Notes: a model not told the origin generated them from the letters alone. A stretch of DNA of 64,000 nucleotides from Celoporthe dispersa (GCA_016584495.1 WAID01000009.1:1798001-1862000), one strand, 5' to 3'; positions 34,801 to 47,470 are shown, numbered from the stretch's first letter. Program-made: numbers and translations.

Positions 34801-35868
34801 GATGGTTCGGGCTTGATCTTGTTGTTACTTTGGGCTTGTGTGCTGGAGAAGACAGGCTGGGGTTTCTTTGGGTACGCTTCTGGAGTGTAAAAGAGTGTAG
34901 CTCCCAACCTGTCTGAAGGAGGGAAAAGCCGAAGTTGGTGCGCGACGAGTGCAAAGAAAGAATGACGGACGACCTTTTGGCGTTGACTTGGGGCCCTCAA
35001 GGCTGAAGTCGAAGCTCCAGCTTAGTGGCAGCCGCGCCGTTTAGGTGGGGCAGATCGCCCAATGACGCTCCCTACTAAGCCTACCAACCCCAAAGTAACC
35101 CCTACCCAGTAGCTCTTACAGGGGTCCACCCACTCCTAACTCAGTGACACCAAACTTGCACTATCACCTTTGGCTTCTTCAGAATTCTTCAGAAGAGCCT
35201 ACCGCCATAAGGCCGCTCGTTGTATAGTCCCCTTGCATTAAATTCAGAAGCTAGATTTAAATATATATATATAAAAAGGAGGGGTGAAGAGGGAGAAAGT
35301 TCTGTGTCTGCTTAATCAAACAAGAGGATAATACATGATGGCTCTTGAATAGCTTCAGAGACATGTACATGATGATCCTAGGAAATAAGTTGCTTCGTCC
35401 AAATAATGCTTTGTAAAGGTCCGGGATTTGGTTGTACAATTTTTAAAGGAGGTTTAAGAGAAAGATACTCGTTTAGTATTATGTAAATAACACTATATCT
35501 CTCATCAGCTGTAGGAAATCAGAGCAGGATACGCTCTTAAGAATCTGTGCTTGTCAAATTCAGTGACTTTGAAGTCTAAATTCCCTTCACACTAAGTGAT
35601 GCACCTTCACTATTTAAATTCAATTAGGGAAGGGAGCTTTCGTGCTCTCTTTCATCTCAAATGCGGGCTTGATGATCCCGACCAATAGGAAAGTATGGGA
35701 CTGTGAGCATCAAATAATTACCACAAGATTTTCAGCATCAAGAAACCCTATATATCTAAGTATGCTAAGTACGTGCACATATCAATTGTACTCATATCTA
35801 CCGTAAATTGTGCTCAGTTACAACCAAGGGACATCTTTACAGTGACCGCCCAAACATAAACCATTGCA
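34801..35868. other. AT-rich intergenic region
   Basis: About 1.1 kb. From about 35220 the composition turns clearly AT-richer, with a (TA)n run near 35257-35274 and many TpA steps. A 60-codon frame on the minus strand (35439-35257) has no recognisable family. It could be decayed sequence; no transposon end was identified. Confidence 0.5.
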
Positions 35869-37168
35869 TCACTTCTTGTTGCGAGCATAGCCCTCATAAC
35901 CGTCCGGGTACTTCGTCACTAGATACCTCATATTGCTCATCGCACTGTGAATGTTAGCGAGGAGGTCACATGGCTCTCTCAGTGTAGACGATTAGACTTA
36001 CGCCTTGCGGAACTGGAGATTTCCAGGATGTAATGACGAGGTATGAATGTCGAATCGCCTAGTCGATTGTATCAGGGCCGGGGCATGGATATGCTCGCTT
36101 CCTTCATGCAGCACTTACAGACTGTACAGAATACCCCTGTCATTGAAGTCTTCAGCAGGACTTGTGACCTCGTAGTGCCTAGTATACTCCTTGATATATT
36201 CGTGCGTCATGCGATGTCGAGGCACAAACAATGGTGCCAATTCATCTATTGAGCATATAATTAGCACTTGGACCCCAGAAGCTCCAGTTATGATTTTCAA
36301 ATATGATCAAGCAGTGTCTTGGCTGCGTCTTACATTCATTGTGTGCATAGACTGGTGTCGGATTGTAGACCTTAGGTTGGTCTGTGATTTCATCAATGGA
36401 AGCATTATTGTCCCACAAGTTACCATGGCAGAGCGTTGGCTGGAGCCTCCGCCCTTTGGTCTCAAGTGGCCTTACAAGCCTTGGAATGACTTTCGAGAAA
36501 AGACTCTCACGTAGTCTCCTCATTTCTGGGTCTGGGCCTTGGGTGGCCTCTTCAGCCTTGAATGCTGACGCAAGGCTCCTGGTCAAAGTCTCCTCCCAAG
36601 TTTTGGTGAGAGGAAACTCCACCGGGTTTCGGCCTTCAAAGGTCGACGTTTGAAAGCCAAACTCTCCTGTCGGTGACTTGCTCGCTGGCTTCTTGTGCAT
36701 CTTCGCCAACAGGGCAGGAAAGTCAGAAACACGGGGGATCCCCCCAGACAGCTCCACGAATCGGCATATGAGAAAGTACACGCCCTTCTCGGACTTATAG
36801 GCACCCCACGCCAATGGTTGTGGCACGAGCTCAGGCCATGCTGCGTACAAAACTCTCATAGCCTCGTACGCTGTGGAAGCCTCCTTTCCTTTCTCAGACT
36901 TATAAACCTATTCCACATGAGTCGTCAATTCATTGCTATTGGCCGAATCGGTCACTGAACATACCTTCAAGAAAAATGCCGTCTTCTTCCCAGTTTTGTC
37001 GACCGCAGCGAGCTCTGCGGTCCGGGCCCAGTATGAGCTTCCACTTGAAGAGATCGATATGGTCTGAGTGCCAGCTGGTAAAACATCCTTGACAGCGTCA
37101 TCAACATATTGAATCAAGTATGCTGGCACAGGATTGTCCTCATGCCGTGCGTGCTTCTCTCCAGCCAT
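35869..37168 (-). CDS. Fructosamine/ketosamine-3-kinase-like protein, catalytic residues altered
   Basis: Five exons: 37168-36965, 36907-36334, 36245-36119, 36058-36002 and 35944-35869; 345 residues, frame intact. The family fold is clear: Ala-rich A-F-F-L-K-V with the ATP-binding Lys, the L-A-K-M-H-K helix, F-G-F-Q-T-S-T, V-I-P-R-L-V-R-P-L, then the catalytic loop and Y-A-H-N-E-Y-E-L-A. Working enzymes phosphorylate sugar adducts on lysines, starting deglycation. Here the catalytic loop reads H-G-N-L-W-D-N-N where the family has H-G-D-L-W-x-G-N, and the metal-binding Asp after beta strands (F-D-x) is Asn (V-Y-N-P). Loss of both Asp residues predicts a pseudokinase or changed chemistry. It is divergent from the NLR gene, in an AT-richer stretch. 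Confidence 0.85.
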
Positions 37169-38143
37169 GACGATAAGAATAGTATATACCGTGAGGGTCG
37201 ACTGAGTTGGTGTATTTGGATCTACAGGATGAGGCAAGAGATCAGAGAAGAAAAGAGGGAGGAGAAGAGAATATATATATTTCAAGTGGGAACAGGCAGT
37301 GGGAGTGTTAACCGCCGGCCCCCATAACATGGGCTGGGCCAGTGGGCCTGATGTGACCCAAGAATTTACTTCACGAAAGCATGTACCGAAGCTGAGTTGT
37401 CAAGTTGCAAGAGGGGGCGTCAACAGCCCAAGCCGTAAAAATAGAAAGTCTAGTTTGATGTATTGTCTTTGATGCTTCTCCTTCTTTCTCTTATATGGAG
37501 TGTTCTCCTTACCCTCTGTCGAACGAAACTTGTACGAATCCAACTATCTGAACAATATCGGGTTTTAATAAAAGCCAGTGCCAGCATCAATTTGATTCTC
37601 AACTTGCTCTTAGAATTTCAAGATTATATGCTTGGTGAAGATTCTCAAGGTCGATATTGCGAAGTGATTTATTTATTCTAGAGAAAAGAGATGCTACCGC
37701 AGCCATCAGGTGGAACAACACACCAAACCTCCTTCGGCGTCTCAGTAGAACAAGAGGGCGCTTAATTCGGTCAGATTAGTGGTCTCGAATGGATCCTAGC
37801 TCCTGTAGGTTGGGCCTGCTTCCACTCCAAGAGGATCCACAGCACACCGCAGCCGCCATACGACGTAGTACTACAGAATTGTGGGCCAACTCTCCGTCCA
37901 CAGCACCTGGGTCGGGGCAGATCCTCGAGCTGCGCCTTGCTGCCTGGCCCTCACTGCCGCAAATCAAGTCTCCCTTCACTAAAATCCATCCAGGCCTCTT
38001 CGTGACATGACCCTAATCGCCAGTTACTTTGCTGTATTGAGTTGCATTCATGTCTTGAGTACATGCCATTCTTCTGAGCTTGTCCAGCTGTGAGCAATTG
38101 TGCTGTCGAGGGCTACTGCGTTATCGACTTGCTACTTCCTTTC
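37169..38143. promoter_or_regulatory. Divergent spacer between kinase-like gene and NLR
   Basis: 975 bases between two divergent start codons, AT-rich around 37440-37690. No gene. Both promoters are presumably here; no motif was recognised. Confidence 0.5.
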
Positions 38144-41100
38144 ATGAAATCCCAACGGGAGAAATCCGTCTTCCCTGCAGCCGCGACTTCCTCAACGAAA
38201 TCATTTCTTAGCCGCGCCCTGACACGACGTGGTACGAGTGACTACGATGAGGTGACTGCGCCCAAGGGTCCGTTAGGACTTACGACACTCTATGACCCCG
38301 CGCCAGATCGTGCCGCAGTCGCCGATATTGTATTTGTGCATGGGCTCAACGGCGGAAGTCACAGCACCTGGAGCAAAGGAAACAAACCGACGCATTTCTG
38401 GCCAGGCGCATGGCTTCCGTTGGATGATGCTTTTCACGATGTCAGAATACATACCTTCGGGTATCCGTCTGCTATTAGCACCTCCTCGATCCTCAACGTG
38501 CATGACTTCGCGAGATCCTTGCTTGGTGCAGTCAAAGACTCACCGTCGATGAACCGAGGAGCACCAGTGAGTTCGGCCCATAGCACATTGGTCCACAACA
38601 CCATGTGTACTTTGCAAGATAACTGGCTTCCGCTCACACTTTTCAAACTAGCCGCACTTGATATTTGTCGCTCACAGTATGGGTGGGCTCGTCGTTAAGA
38701 AGGCTTACATCATCGGACACCACGAACCTGAGTTCCAGCCTATCGTCGACCGCGTTGCATCTATCGTTTTCTTAGGGACACCTCATCAGGGCGCTGCTAT
38801 CGCACAGACGGCCGCTCGCCTAGCATCATTTATGGGTGGCCGGCCATTCATCGACGATCTGTTGCCGCAATCACCAATGCTGTTGTCCATCAACGACGAA
38901 TTTCCCCGAGTTGCGCACAAGATTCAGCTCATGTCCTTCTATGAGACCAGACCAATGAATGTCGGGCCAGTGAGAGCCATGATTGTTGAGAAGACAAGCG
39001 CCGTCATGAATCTCCCGAACGAGCGAAGAACTTTACTCGACGCAAATCATCGCAACGTCGCCATGTTCACCTCGCCGAGTGATCCAGCTTTTATCGCCGT
39101 TCGAAACGCCTTGGCCACGATTGTCTCGTCATATCGAGACACAGCGCTGGTACGCAAGCACATCGTGGCGCAACAAGACCAAACATCTTTGGAGAGATTT
39201 CTCGGCATTACGAATGCACCCGAGGACGACATTATGGCACAGGATGCCCTTAGGACCCCTGCGTCTTGTGAATGGCTTGCGGAAAAAGACTGGTACCAGT
39301 CCTGGAAGCAGTCTCTAGACTCATCTCTATTGTGGCTGCGTGGTCGTCCGGGCCAAGGGAAAAGTGTCTTGGCCGGCCATGCTGTTAACGACATGCGGCG
39401 TGCAGAGAAAGACTGCTGCTTCTACTTCTTCCAAAGATGTGACAAACTTAAATCCAGCACCAGCGTGTTCCTTCGGTCCATGGCCTGGCAAATGGCGGTG
39501 CTGCATCCTGAAATACTCTCAAGACTTCGGGAGCTCTCATCAGGTGGGATTGAGTCTGCGATCGATGAATTTGATCCTATTGGGACCTGGAGGAGGGTAT
39601 ACTTTTCTGGCATCCTCAAGATCAGGCTACGTCGACCGCAGTTCTGGATTATCGATTCGTTGGATGAGAGTGAGAACAGTAGGGAGGTGATGGGCTTTCT
39701 GGCACGCATGCAGGAGCAATGGCCGTTATCTATACTCATAACATCACGAGATCTCGTGGAGGCCCATATGAGCAGGACGGGCTCTCGGACCAGAATCACC
39801 AGGCAAACAATATCGGTCAAGGACAGCATGGATGACATAAGTCTTTTGCTCCAGTCAAACCTCAGTGTCTTACCTTGCCCATCCTCGGAGAAGTGGCCAA
39901 CTGGAACAGAAATAGCATCTCAGATCGCTCGAAATTCCGGAGGTTCCTTCCTCTGGGCATCATTGATATGCTCAGAGCTGCGCGACGTCACGAGCGAGAG
40001 GGAGATGGAGGAAGTATTGGAGGGTATACCATCCAATATGGATGCTCTGTATTCCAAGATTCTCAATGACATGACGAAGCTACGATTCGGCAAAGACCTC
40101 GCAAGAGCCATCATTACATGGACAACATACGCCTTTCGGCCTATATTAGCCTCCGAACTTCGGGCACCTATTGAGTTGGATCTCGACGACAGAATCGACG
40201 TTTTTGAACGAGCCATCGCGAAATGCTGTGGCAACATTATTCATGTGGACACTCATAACAAAGTCCAACTCGTTCACTCGACGGCCAGGGAGTTCCTCAC
40301 AAACGGACGCATTAACTCGGAGTTCATTGTGTCAGAAGCAGAAGGTCATCGCCGCTTGGCTAAAGTTTGTCTCGAATTTCTCATCATTGGGAGCACACCC
40401 ATACTGGGCAGGCTCAAGCCGGGACCCACGGGCACAACTATGCCCAGTTCCTTCGACTATGTGTCTCGTCTGAGACGGCTCAGATCAGAGCCCCAAGTTA
40501 GGCAGATTCCTCGAGGTTCGAGTTCACCACCAGTAGCGTTTTACGAACACCCTTTCACCGCCTACGCCTCTATGTATGTTTTCAAACACGTGGACATGCT
40601 GCCTGCAGCTGACGAGGAGCTACTGGGACTCTTATCACAATTTCTCAAGGATGGAACTGTTCTACGATGGGTCGAAGTCACTGCAGTTCGAGGCAACCTC
40701 CATGCAGTCTTTCAAGCTGGGAAAACTATCGGTGCGCTTTTCAACCGGATAAAGCATTCATTACCAATAAAAGCAGCCGAAGACAAGGAAAAGCTACAGA
40801 CGCTGGAGAGATGGGGCAATGACCTGGTCTACATAGTGACCAAATTCGCCGACCAGCTCCAGTCGTCTCCTAAGTCCATCCATCGTCTCATACCGCCCTT
40901 TTGTCCGCCAGACTCAGCAATCCGCCAGCAATTCTCTCATCCATACAGGGGACTGAACATTTTGGGTCTGTCTGCTCAAGGTTGGGATGATTGCCTTACT
41001 ACGATATCGTATCCGCAGGGTATGTGGCCGAACGCAATCGCAGCCGGCCTTGAGCTTTTCGCGGTGGGCATGATGGATGTTCATGGGGTTCTGAAGGTAT

Positions 41101-43082
41101 ACGGCGACTCTATTTTCAATGAGGTGTACAGTCTATCTCATGGAGAGCCAGTGTGGTGCCTGGCCTTCGCGGACAGCGGTCAATACTTAGCCTCGGCCGG
41201 AGCTAAGTTCGTGAGAGTATGGTCAACGGCAGATGGACAACAAATCATCAACTTTGAAATATCCTCGCTCTGTTTGGCCATACAGTTCTCAGAAGAGGAT
41301 ACAATTCTGCGAGTGGCGACGAGGCAAAACCAGTTGATTGAGTTCGACATATTTGGACAGTCGGTTCTTCTTGAGGAGCCGGCCACCTGGGCAACAGACC
41401 TCGAAGAAAGAATGCAGTCTCGTTCGCCAACGATGATAGCTTTTGGGTCGGCTACAAACCTTTTGTCTGTCATATACCAAGGCGAAAACATTGTACTTTG
41501 GGACTACCTTGAAGATTGTACCCATGATGTGTACGAGGAGAAGACAGGATCAACCGCCGCCCATGGCTCTCACAAATTTGCCGGAGGTACAACTACAGTT
41601 GCGTCCATTACTTTCAGCCACGCCATTGGAACAAGTCTGCTGGCAGCAGCATATACTGATGGTGATCTCGTAGTATACGACACTACTAGTGGCGAGGTAA
41701 TTGCGATGGCTGAGGGCGTTAATGTCAGTCTCATCACCTCGACTCCAGATGGTCGGACTCTTGCTGGCGTCGACTCTCATGACAACCTCATCATATTTGA
41801 CTTTGAGACCTTGCGGACACTCTCTCGACTTAGGCTGGATATACAAATCGCTCCAAAAGCCTTATCTTTTACCGCCGACAGTCTTCGACTCATCGAGATC
41901 CGTGGGCAGCAATGCCGGGTTTGGCAGCCGACTGTACTCCCGCGAACCGATTCCAAGAATGAAGAGAGCAGTGGTACAGCCTCGGTCTCAGTATCGTCTC
42001 AGGAATGGGGACACCACGTAAGAAAAGACGTCTCGATCACAGCAATCACGTGCTGCAAAGTGTCTGGCGCTGTCTTCTACGCGACGACTGAGGGCTGCGT
42101 CTATGCTTGCGGCATCCCGGCCAACGGCGAGCCGCTGTCTCAACATATGTTTGTACAGAACAGCGACTGCCCAATAAGCATACTTCAATTCGATGAAGAA
42201 GCATCTGTGTTGACCTGCGGCGACCGATCAAGCTTGGTCACCTCACGAAAAGTACTGCGGCGTAATGTGTCTAGACAACAGACCTCATGGGACGCTAGTT
42301 GCCCATTCATGGAGATCAAAGCAGCTGAGCATGCTAGCGATACTCTCAGGGGGGCGATCCTGTCAGGCAAGCATTCAAGACTTCTCTTGTCTACCGATAC
42401 CTTGGATACATTGAGGACCTTTTCCAATGAGGTTGTTACTTTGCGAGCACGCCTTGAGGAGAGCGAGTGGTTGAGTCACCCAAGCCGGGCGGAGTGCATC
42501 CTTCGCGCCTCGAAATCACACTTCGAGATTTATTCCTGGGCGGACCTGCAACTCCTGAGCACAGTGTCCATGACAGCCGAGGTCAGCTTCGACCGTCTAA
42601 TCCCACTGCATCACACGCCCTACATCGCCACGGTCTCCATGACACCTCCAGCTCATGGTCCAGCGGGATCACAGAGCTACGGACCCTTCTCGACGGTTCA
42701 GATCTGGGACAGCAGAGATCTGGACACAGGATCCGGCAGCCCGACCCCCGTCCATCAACTCGACCGAGATGTAGCCGAGCAGATTGAGCTGGTCATCGGG
42801 GGGTTCGGGGCCCGGATGATTGTGTATACGACAGACCATTGGATCGCCTCCGTAGACCTGCATGCACCAGAGAATAACGCGCCGGCGGGACGGTCTTTGG
42901 TGCGCCACTTTTCATGCCCAACGACTGGGTGGCCGTGGGCCATAGGCAGCTTCTCTTCGGCGTCGGTCGGTCTGGAGAGATTGTGTTTGCTAAGCAGTCG
43001 GAGCTGGCTATCATCAGGCGTGGGCTGGAGGTCACGGACAGTGGTGAAAGTTTCAATCCGCGGCGCGGACGTGTTGGCATAG
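38144..43082 (+). CDS. Fungal NLR: SesB-type lipase - NACHT - WD40
   Basis: Two exons, 38144-38566 and 38652-43082; 1,617 residues, no frameshift. The N-terminal alpha/beta hydrolase (about 45-300, DUF676/SesB type) has the oxyanion V-F-V-H-G-L-N-G-G, nucleophile elbow A-H-S-M-G-G (Ser150) and a conserved D-A-N-H (His274). The NACHT NTPase follows: P-loop G-R-P-G-Q-G-K-S (372-379), Walker B-like W-I-I-D-S-L-D-E, sensor I-T-S-R-D, and the L-V-H-S-T-A-R-E-F-L winged-helix end. About 970 to the C-terminus are degenerate WD40 repeats (C-L-A-F...V-R-V-W-S). This is the STAND layout of fungal NLRs, thought to sense ligands through the repeats, oligomerise by NACHT and trigger the N-terminal effector, here an esterase-type domain, in non-self recognition or cell death. 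The repeats are diverged from one another, so they are not the fast-evolving near-identical type. Confidence 0.92.
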
Positions 43083-45254
43083 GCCACAGGAGCCCACCTT
43101 CCATGGGAGTTTCCAGGCCGGAACTACCACCGAAGCAATAGAGAGCGACTGTGCCGCTGTCCTCTTCTTGACACGAAACAAACTAGATGGTTTGGAAAGA
43201 TCTTTTCAATACATACTTGGAACATCATCTTATAACTGGGCCACAAACGTTACTGCAGTGGCCATGGCGGCGACTGTGTTTTGCTTTTCTTGGAGCTTGC
43301 CGAGTTTCGGAAAGGGTTCCATCGAGTATTTTGTTAAGGAATGGCTCACCACCAGGTGTGAGCACCGTGCAAGCCTGTAAAAACCGGGACTTCACAGGAT
43401 GCGTGAAGACGAGAGCTGCCAATTGCCAAGCCATGTCTCACGTCCTTGTAGCCACATTGTTGACGATGCTGGAGACCACACTCGAGCATCAGGACGACGG
43501 GGAATCAGGCAGCCATGTGCCGACTCCCGTCCACAAGCAGCCACACGCAGGGCTTGGCGACGTCTGCTCCGAGAATCTCACGTGCCTGGCCACCATTCAA
43601 ATCCAGCTGAGGAGCCAGGGGAAGGAGGGCCTATGATTCGATGCGGATGAGATATTAGTGAGACACCTCGTCCATCCTGCGCCGTGGTCTATGGCAGACC
43701 TTAGCCCAGCCTCTGTCTCTATCTCGAGCTAGGGGAGTTGGAACCAGGACGAAAGAGGACGGAACCAGCGATGGTGATGACCGTCAGCAAACCAATGGTC
43801 ACCGGGAGAAGCTACCAACATCCATACAGACCTTTGGGCCTCCCTCCACACAAGTTCCCTATGATGTACGCCCACCGGCATGGAACCTCAGCAGCCCCAT
43901 TCGGGCAAGGTCCTACCGGGGTGTCGTGTGCTCTAGTCCTCCCATTGGACGCTGTGGACAAGACAGAGGACTTGTGTGGTTGCACAGAGGCGGCCGGGGT
44001 AGTCGGGCGTGGGTGGCTGAGGACGTTCCAGGTGCAGAACTCGGGTGCCCGCGAGAAAGCTCGAGCTGCTGCAGGAAGGTGTTGTCCAAAGCTTGTGATC
44101 TGCGGCCAGCCATACACGATGCGTATGTACAGCCAGGCCCATGGTTCGAGCTCGTGACGTCGAGCTGGCCGTGTGTTCACAGCGGGTTGGCCCTTCGAGA
44201 CCCATCTGCTGCAGCAACGAGAGATTCCGTCCGTCATCATCATCATCATCATCGGTCGAAAGAGAGAGAGAGAGACGAAGCGTGAGAGCGGCCGTGGGAT
44301 CGGATGCAAAGTGCTGTCACCTTGCAGCCATGCAACCAGCAGATGTCGCATCAGATTCGTAAGGCATGTGCAACGTCCCAAGCCGCCAACACTAAACCTG
44401 GGGACACATCAGTGGATGAGTGCCAGCCAGCGCATACACCGCGTCATGATTGGCTGCCGGCTGCGAGCCGGCCTCTGGGGGACTCCTCCCTTCCCCTGCC
44501 GGCTAGGCCCCCGCTCGTAATCCACACCAGGGTGACCTTGCGCAGCCCTGAATACTGTTTGGGGGGTCGCTGAGGCCATAGAACGTGGATGGAAATGTAC
44601 AGCGCTTCCCCACTAAAACAAAAAAGAAAAGAAAGGAAAAAAAAAAGGTCGCGAGGTAGTCCCCGTCCATGATGCTGCAAGCTGCCAAACGGTGGGTACT
44701 CATCCTTTAGTCACACTGCGGGAGAGGAAGAAGCAAGTACCGGATGTGACCAGCATCCTTTGTATTTAAACAGATAGACCAGCTCTCACAGCAGCTTTGA
44801 CCTCTGGAGGGAGCTGCAGTGATTGAAAGCAGCAACTCGTTCTAAATCTCCTTTTCTCTTCATTCTTTTCAATCTTATTTTTTTTTTTCCCTCTCTAGAG
44901 TCCTGCACGACCCCAATAGCTCCAGGGACAAGCATTGCGCTGAGGAGGGTTCTGGTGCAGCTTACAACGTACGCTGCACCACCGCTACCCGCCATACCAT
45001 AGGGCCCGGGGCCAGCTGTGTACGGAGTAAGTACCCAAGTCTGTTTTGCTGCTGGGATTAAGGTGCACACATTAGAACCTTCTTCCTGGTCGACACCTCA
45101 ACTTTTCCCTCCCAACTCTAGGACACACTACGCGGGCCATCTGCTCCCGTTCTTACGCATCTCCTCCCGTCTAAACTCTCACCACCTCTCTCCCCGCGCT
45201 GCCCAACGCCTGACGGCTGTTTCATCTGGAGAGAGCGAGAGAGAAGCGCCTCTC
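43083..45254. other. Intergenic region downstream of the NLR
   Basis: About 2.2 kb with no recognised gene. Features seen: a (CAT)n run at about 44235-44254 followed by GA repeats, a T/A-rich tract near 44620-44650 and a poly-T tract at 44877-44890. The last 200 bases are pyrimidine-rich and probably the CCCH gene leader. A 150-codon frame at 43187-43636 has no conserved character. Confidence 0.55.
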
Positions 45255-47298
45255 ATGGATCGCGAAATCATGGAGGCCAATGGAGGCGGTTACTATGACT
45301 TTGTCCAGAGGTTCCAGCAGATGCAGCTGCAGCGCGACTCCCACGACAAACTGATCAAGGCATGTCGCATGTCCCCGTGTCCACCCAAGCTCCTGCCACC
45401 ACCGCCACCTCCAGCCCTCTCTCTCCCTCTCTCTCTCCTCTCTCCCTCCCCTCCCTCCCCTCCCTCCCCTCCAGACCACCTTCCGCCGCGATCCGTGTCG
45501 GACCTGACGAGGCATGGTGCTGACTGGTGTCTTGCCACCCTCCCTTCCAGGACCTCCTGATTTACTCTGAACATACCGAGTCGGTCCTCCGGGCAGAGAA
45601 CGAACTGCTGCGAGAACAGATTAGAGATGCCAACCTCGACCTGGCCGATGCCACAAAATCTAGGAGGGTTTTTCAGCAGCAGGTGGAGGAGCTGCAGCGT
45701 TCAATCGAATACATGTCAACGGCAAATGATCATTTGAAGGTATACTTGAGCTCCGAGAAGGTGGAGCGCCCGCGCTGAGACTTGCGCAGAATTTCAATCC
45801 TTACGTTGTCGTCTTGATTGACGGTGATGGTTGTCATGTAAGTCTGGTCTGGGCCTACTTGTGCATTAGCCGTATGCACTATGGGGTGGACTAATCAGGC
45901 CGTCTATAGTTTCAAAAGCAATACATAGAAAGAGGCATGGAGGGCGGGAAGCAGGCCGCCTATACTCTGAGAAATGCCATCCTCAAAGAGTGCCATGACC
46001 AGACTGGCCATTTCGAGGTTATCACCAGATATATCGCCAACCTCTCCGGGTTAGCAATGATCACCAGGGCAAGTGGCACCGTCGAGAGCGAGACCACTTT
46101 CAAGGATTTTACTATAGGATTTACCCAGGGTATGGCATCCTTTGATTTTATTGATGTAGGTCCAGGAAAAGAGCGGACCGACACCAAAATAAAAGGCAAG
46201 TGACCTATCTGACCGTCTGAGCCGGAGCCGGGGAGGGAGAGGGGGGGGGGAAAGAAGGGAGAGGGGGCATGTCCGCGGGTTACGCATCAACTGACACCAG
46301 AGCAGAGGCTATCAGGTGGCATCTCCGCAACCACAACTGTAAACAGATTGTGCTTGCGATATCTCACGACTCTGGATATGCTTCCTTCTTGGACGAGATC
46401 ATCCGCGACACGGAGAGCCGTCAGCGTGTCACCATCCTCGAAGGGGTCCCCACGCACAGGGACCTGCGGGCTACCAATCTCAACATCCTCAACCTCAATA
46501 CTGAATTGTTCCGTGCCGAGAAGCTCGTCGACCGGCGCTTGTCAGACCCGATGGTTCCTCCCATGATGTCGCCGGCGGTCGTTGCCGGAATGACACCGCT
46601 GCCGCCGCCATCTGCCGCGTCTGCCAACAATAGAAAGCACAGCGGGGTCAGCTCGCCAAACGGAACAGATAAAACAAACGGGGCGAACGGAGCAAATGGA
46701 GCCGTTCCGTCGTCATATGCCACTGCGATCAAGAATGCGACCCCGCCGCCCCAGATCACCCTCCCTTTCCCGCCAAAGCAGACCAAGGCCGCCGCCGCCG
46801 CCGCCGCAGCAGCAGCAGCAGCAGTGCGGCGCGAGAGGCCGAACACCTGGAATCCCGGACCGCGCGGCCTGGATCCTCCTCTGGAGGTGAACCAGAGTGC
46901 TCTGGACAACATCAAGAAACGAAAAGACAACAACAAACTCTGCAACAACCATTATCTTCGGGGACCGTGCGCCAAGGGCGACCTGTGCTGTTTCGAACAC
47001 AAATACCGGCCGACCGAGGCGGAGAAGACTGCCATTGCGTTTCTGGCGCGGCTCAACCCCTGCACAAATGGCCAGGACTGCGATGTCGGGGATTGCATCT
47101 ATGGTCATCATGTGAGCCCCTACGTGCCTGTCGTCAAGACGAGAGCACCGCGCGAGAGGGAGATAGACTAACAGCCCGAGCAGTGCCCCCAGCACCCGTG
47201 ACGGCCAGTGCATGCATCCGTACTGCAAGTTCAGGACGCGAGACCACCCGCCCGGTACGAAGTTCCGAAACACTTACCAGTATCTGGACGAGGAATAG
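45255..47298 (+). CDS. Fungal tandem CCCH zinc-finger protein with NYN-like domain
   Basis: Six exons: 45255-45359, 45551-45739, 45790-45837, 45910-46195, 46306-47111 and 47184-47298; 515 residues after removing one extra base. A coiled coil (about 36-98) precedes a PIN/NYN-like domain starting V-V-V-L-I-D-G-D-G-C-H, with I-S-H-D-S-G-Y-A further on. A linker with a poly-Ala run follows, then C-terminal CCCH fingers (C-N-N-H-Y-L-R-G-P-C...C-C-F-E-H; C-T-N-G-Q-D-C...C-I-Y-G-H-H|C...C-M-H-P-Y-C). The family is fungal; RNA binding is likely from the fingers, nuclease activity is unproven. Exon 1 ends at a GC donor (AAG|GCATGT); intron 4 fits a GC donor (AAAG|GCAAGT) or a weaker GT-AG alternative adding three residues. 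In exon 6 the C run at 47186-47190 has one C too many for the last finger. Confidence 0.85.
46789..46824 (+). repeat. GCC/GCA run coding poly-alanine
   Basis: An in-frame trinucleotide run inside exon 5 of the CCCH gene, encoding about 12 alanines in the linker before the zinc fingers. Likely length-variable. Confidence 0.8.
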
Positions 47299-47470
47299 GA
47301 GCCATCCGAAACGTGTTTCCCCATCCGTGACGACGTTCGGACGGATTTTTACATGCAGCGACACCCCCAACCAGCCTCGAAGGCGCTGAAATTAGTATCG
47401 ATTTATGGGAGATCTCTCCATCCTCTCTGATGAGGCTAGTTCCAAGCCAGATGGAAGAAATCCGCCGCCA

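Noticed and set aside
35257..35439. 60-codon frame in AT-rich DNA, possible element remnant
   Set aside because: No conserved motif, terminal repeat or target duplication could be seen.
43187..43636. 150-codon open frame downstream of the NLR
   Set aside because: No recognisable family, no splice context, composition like the flanks.
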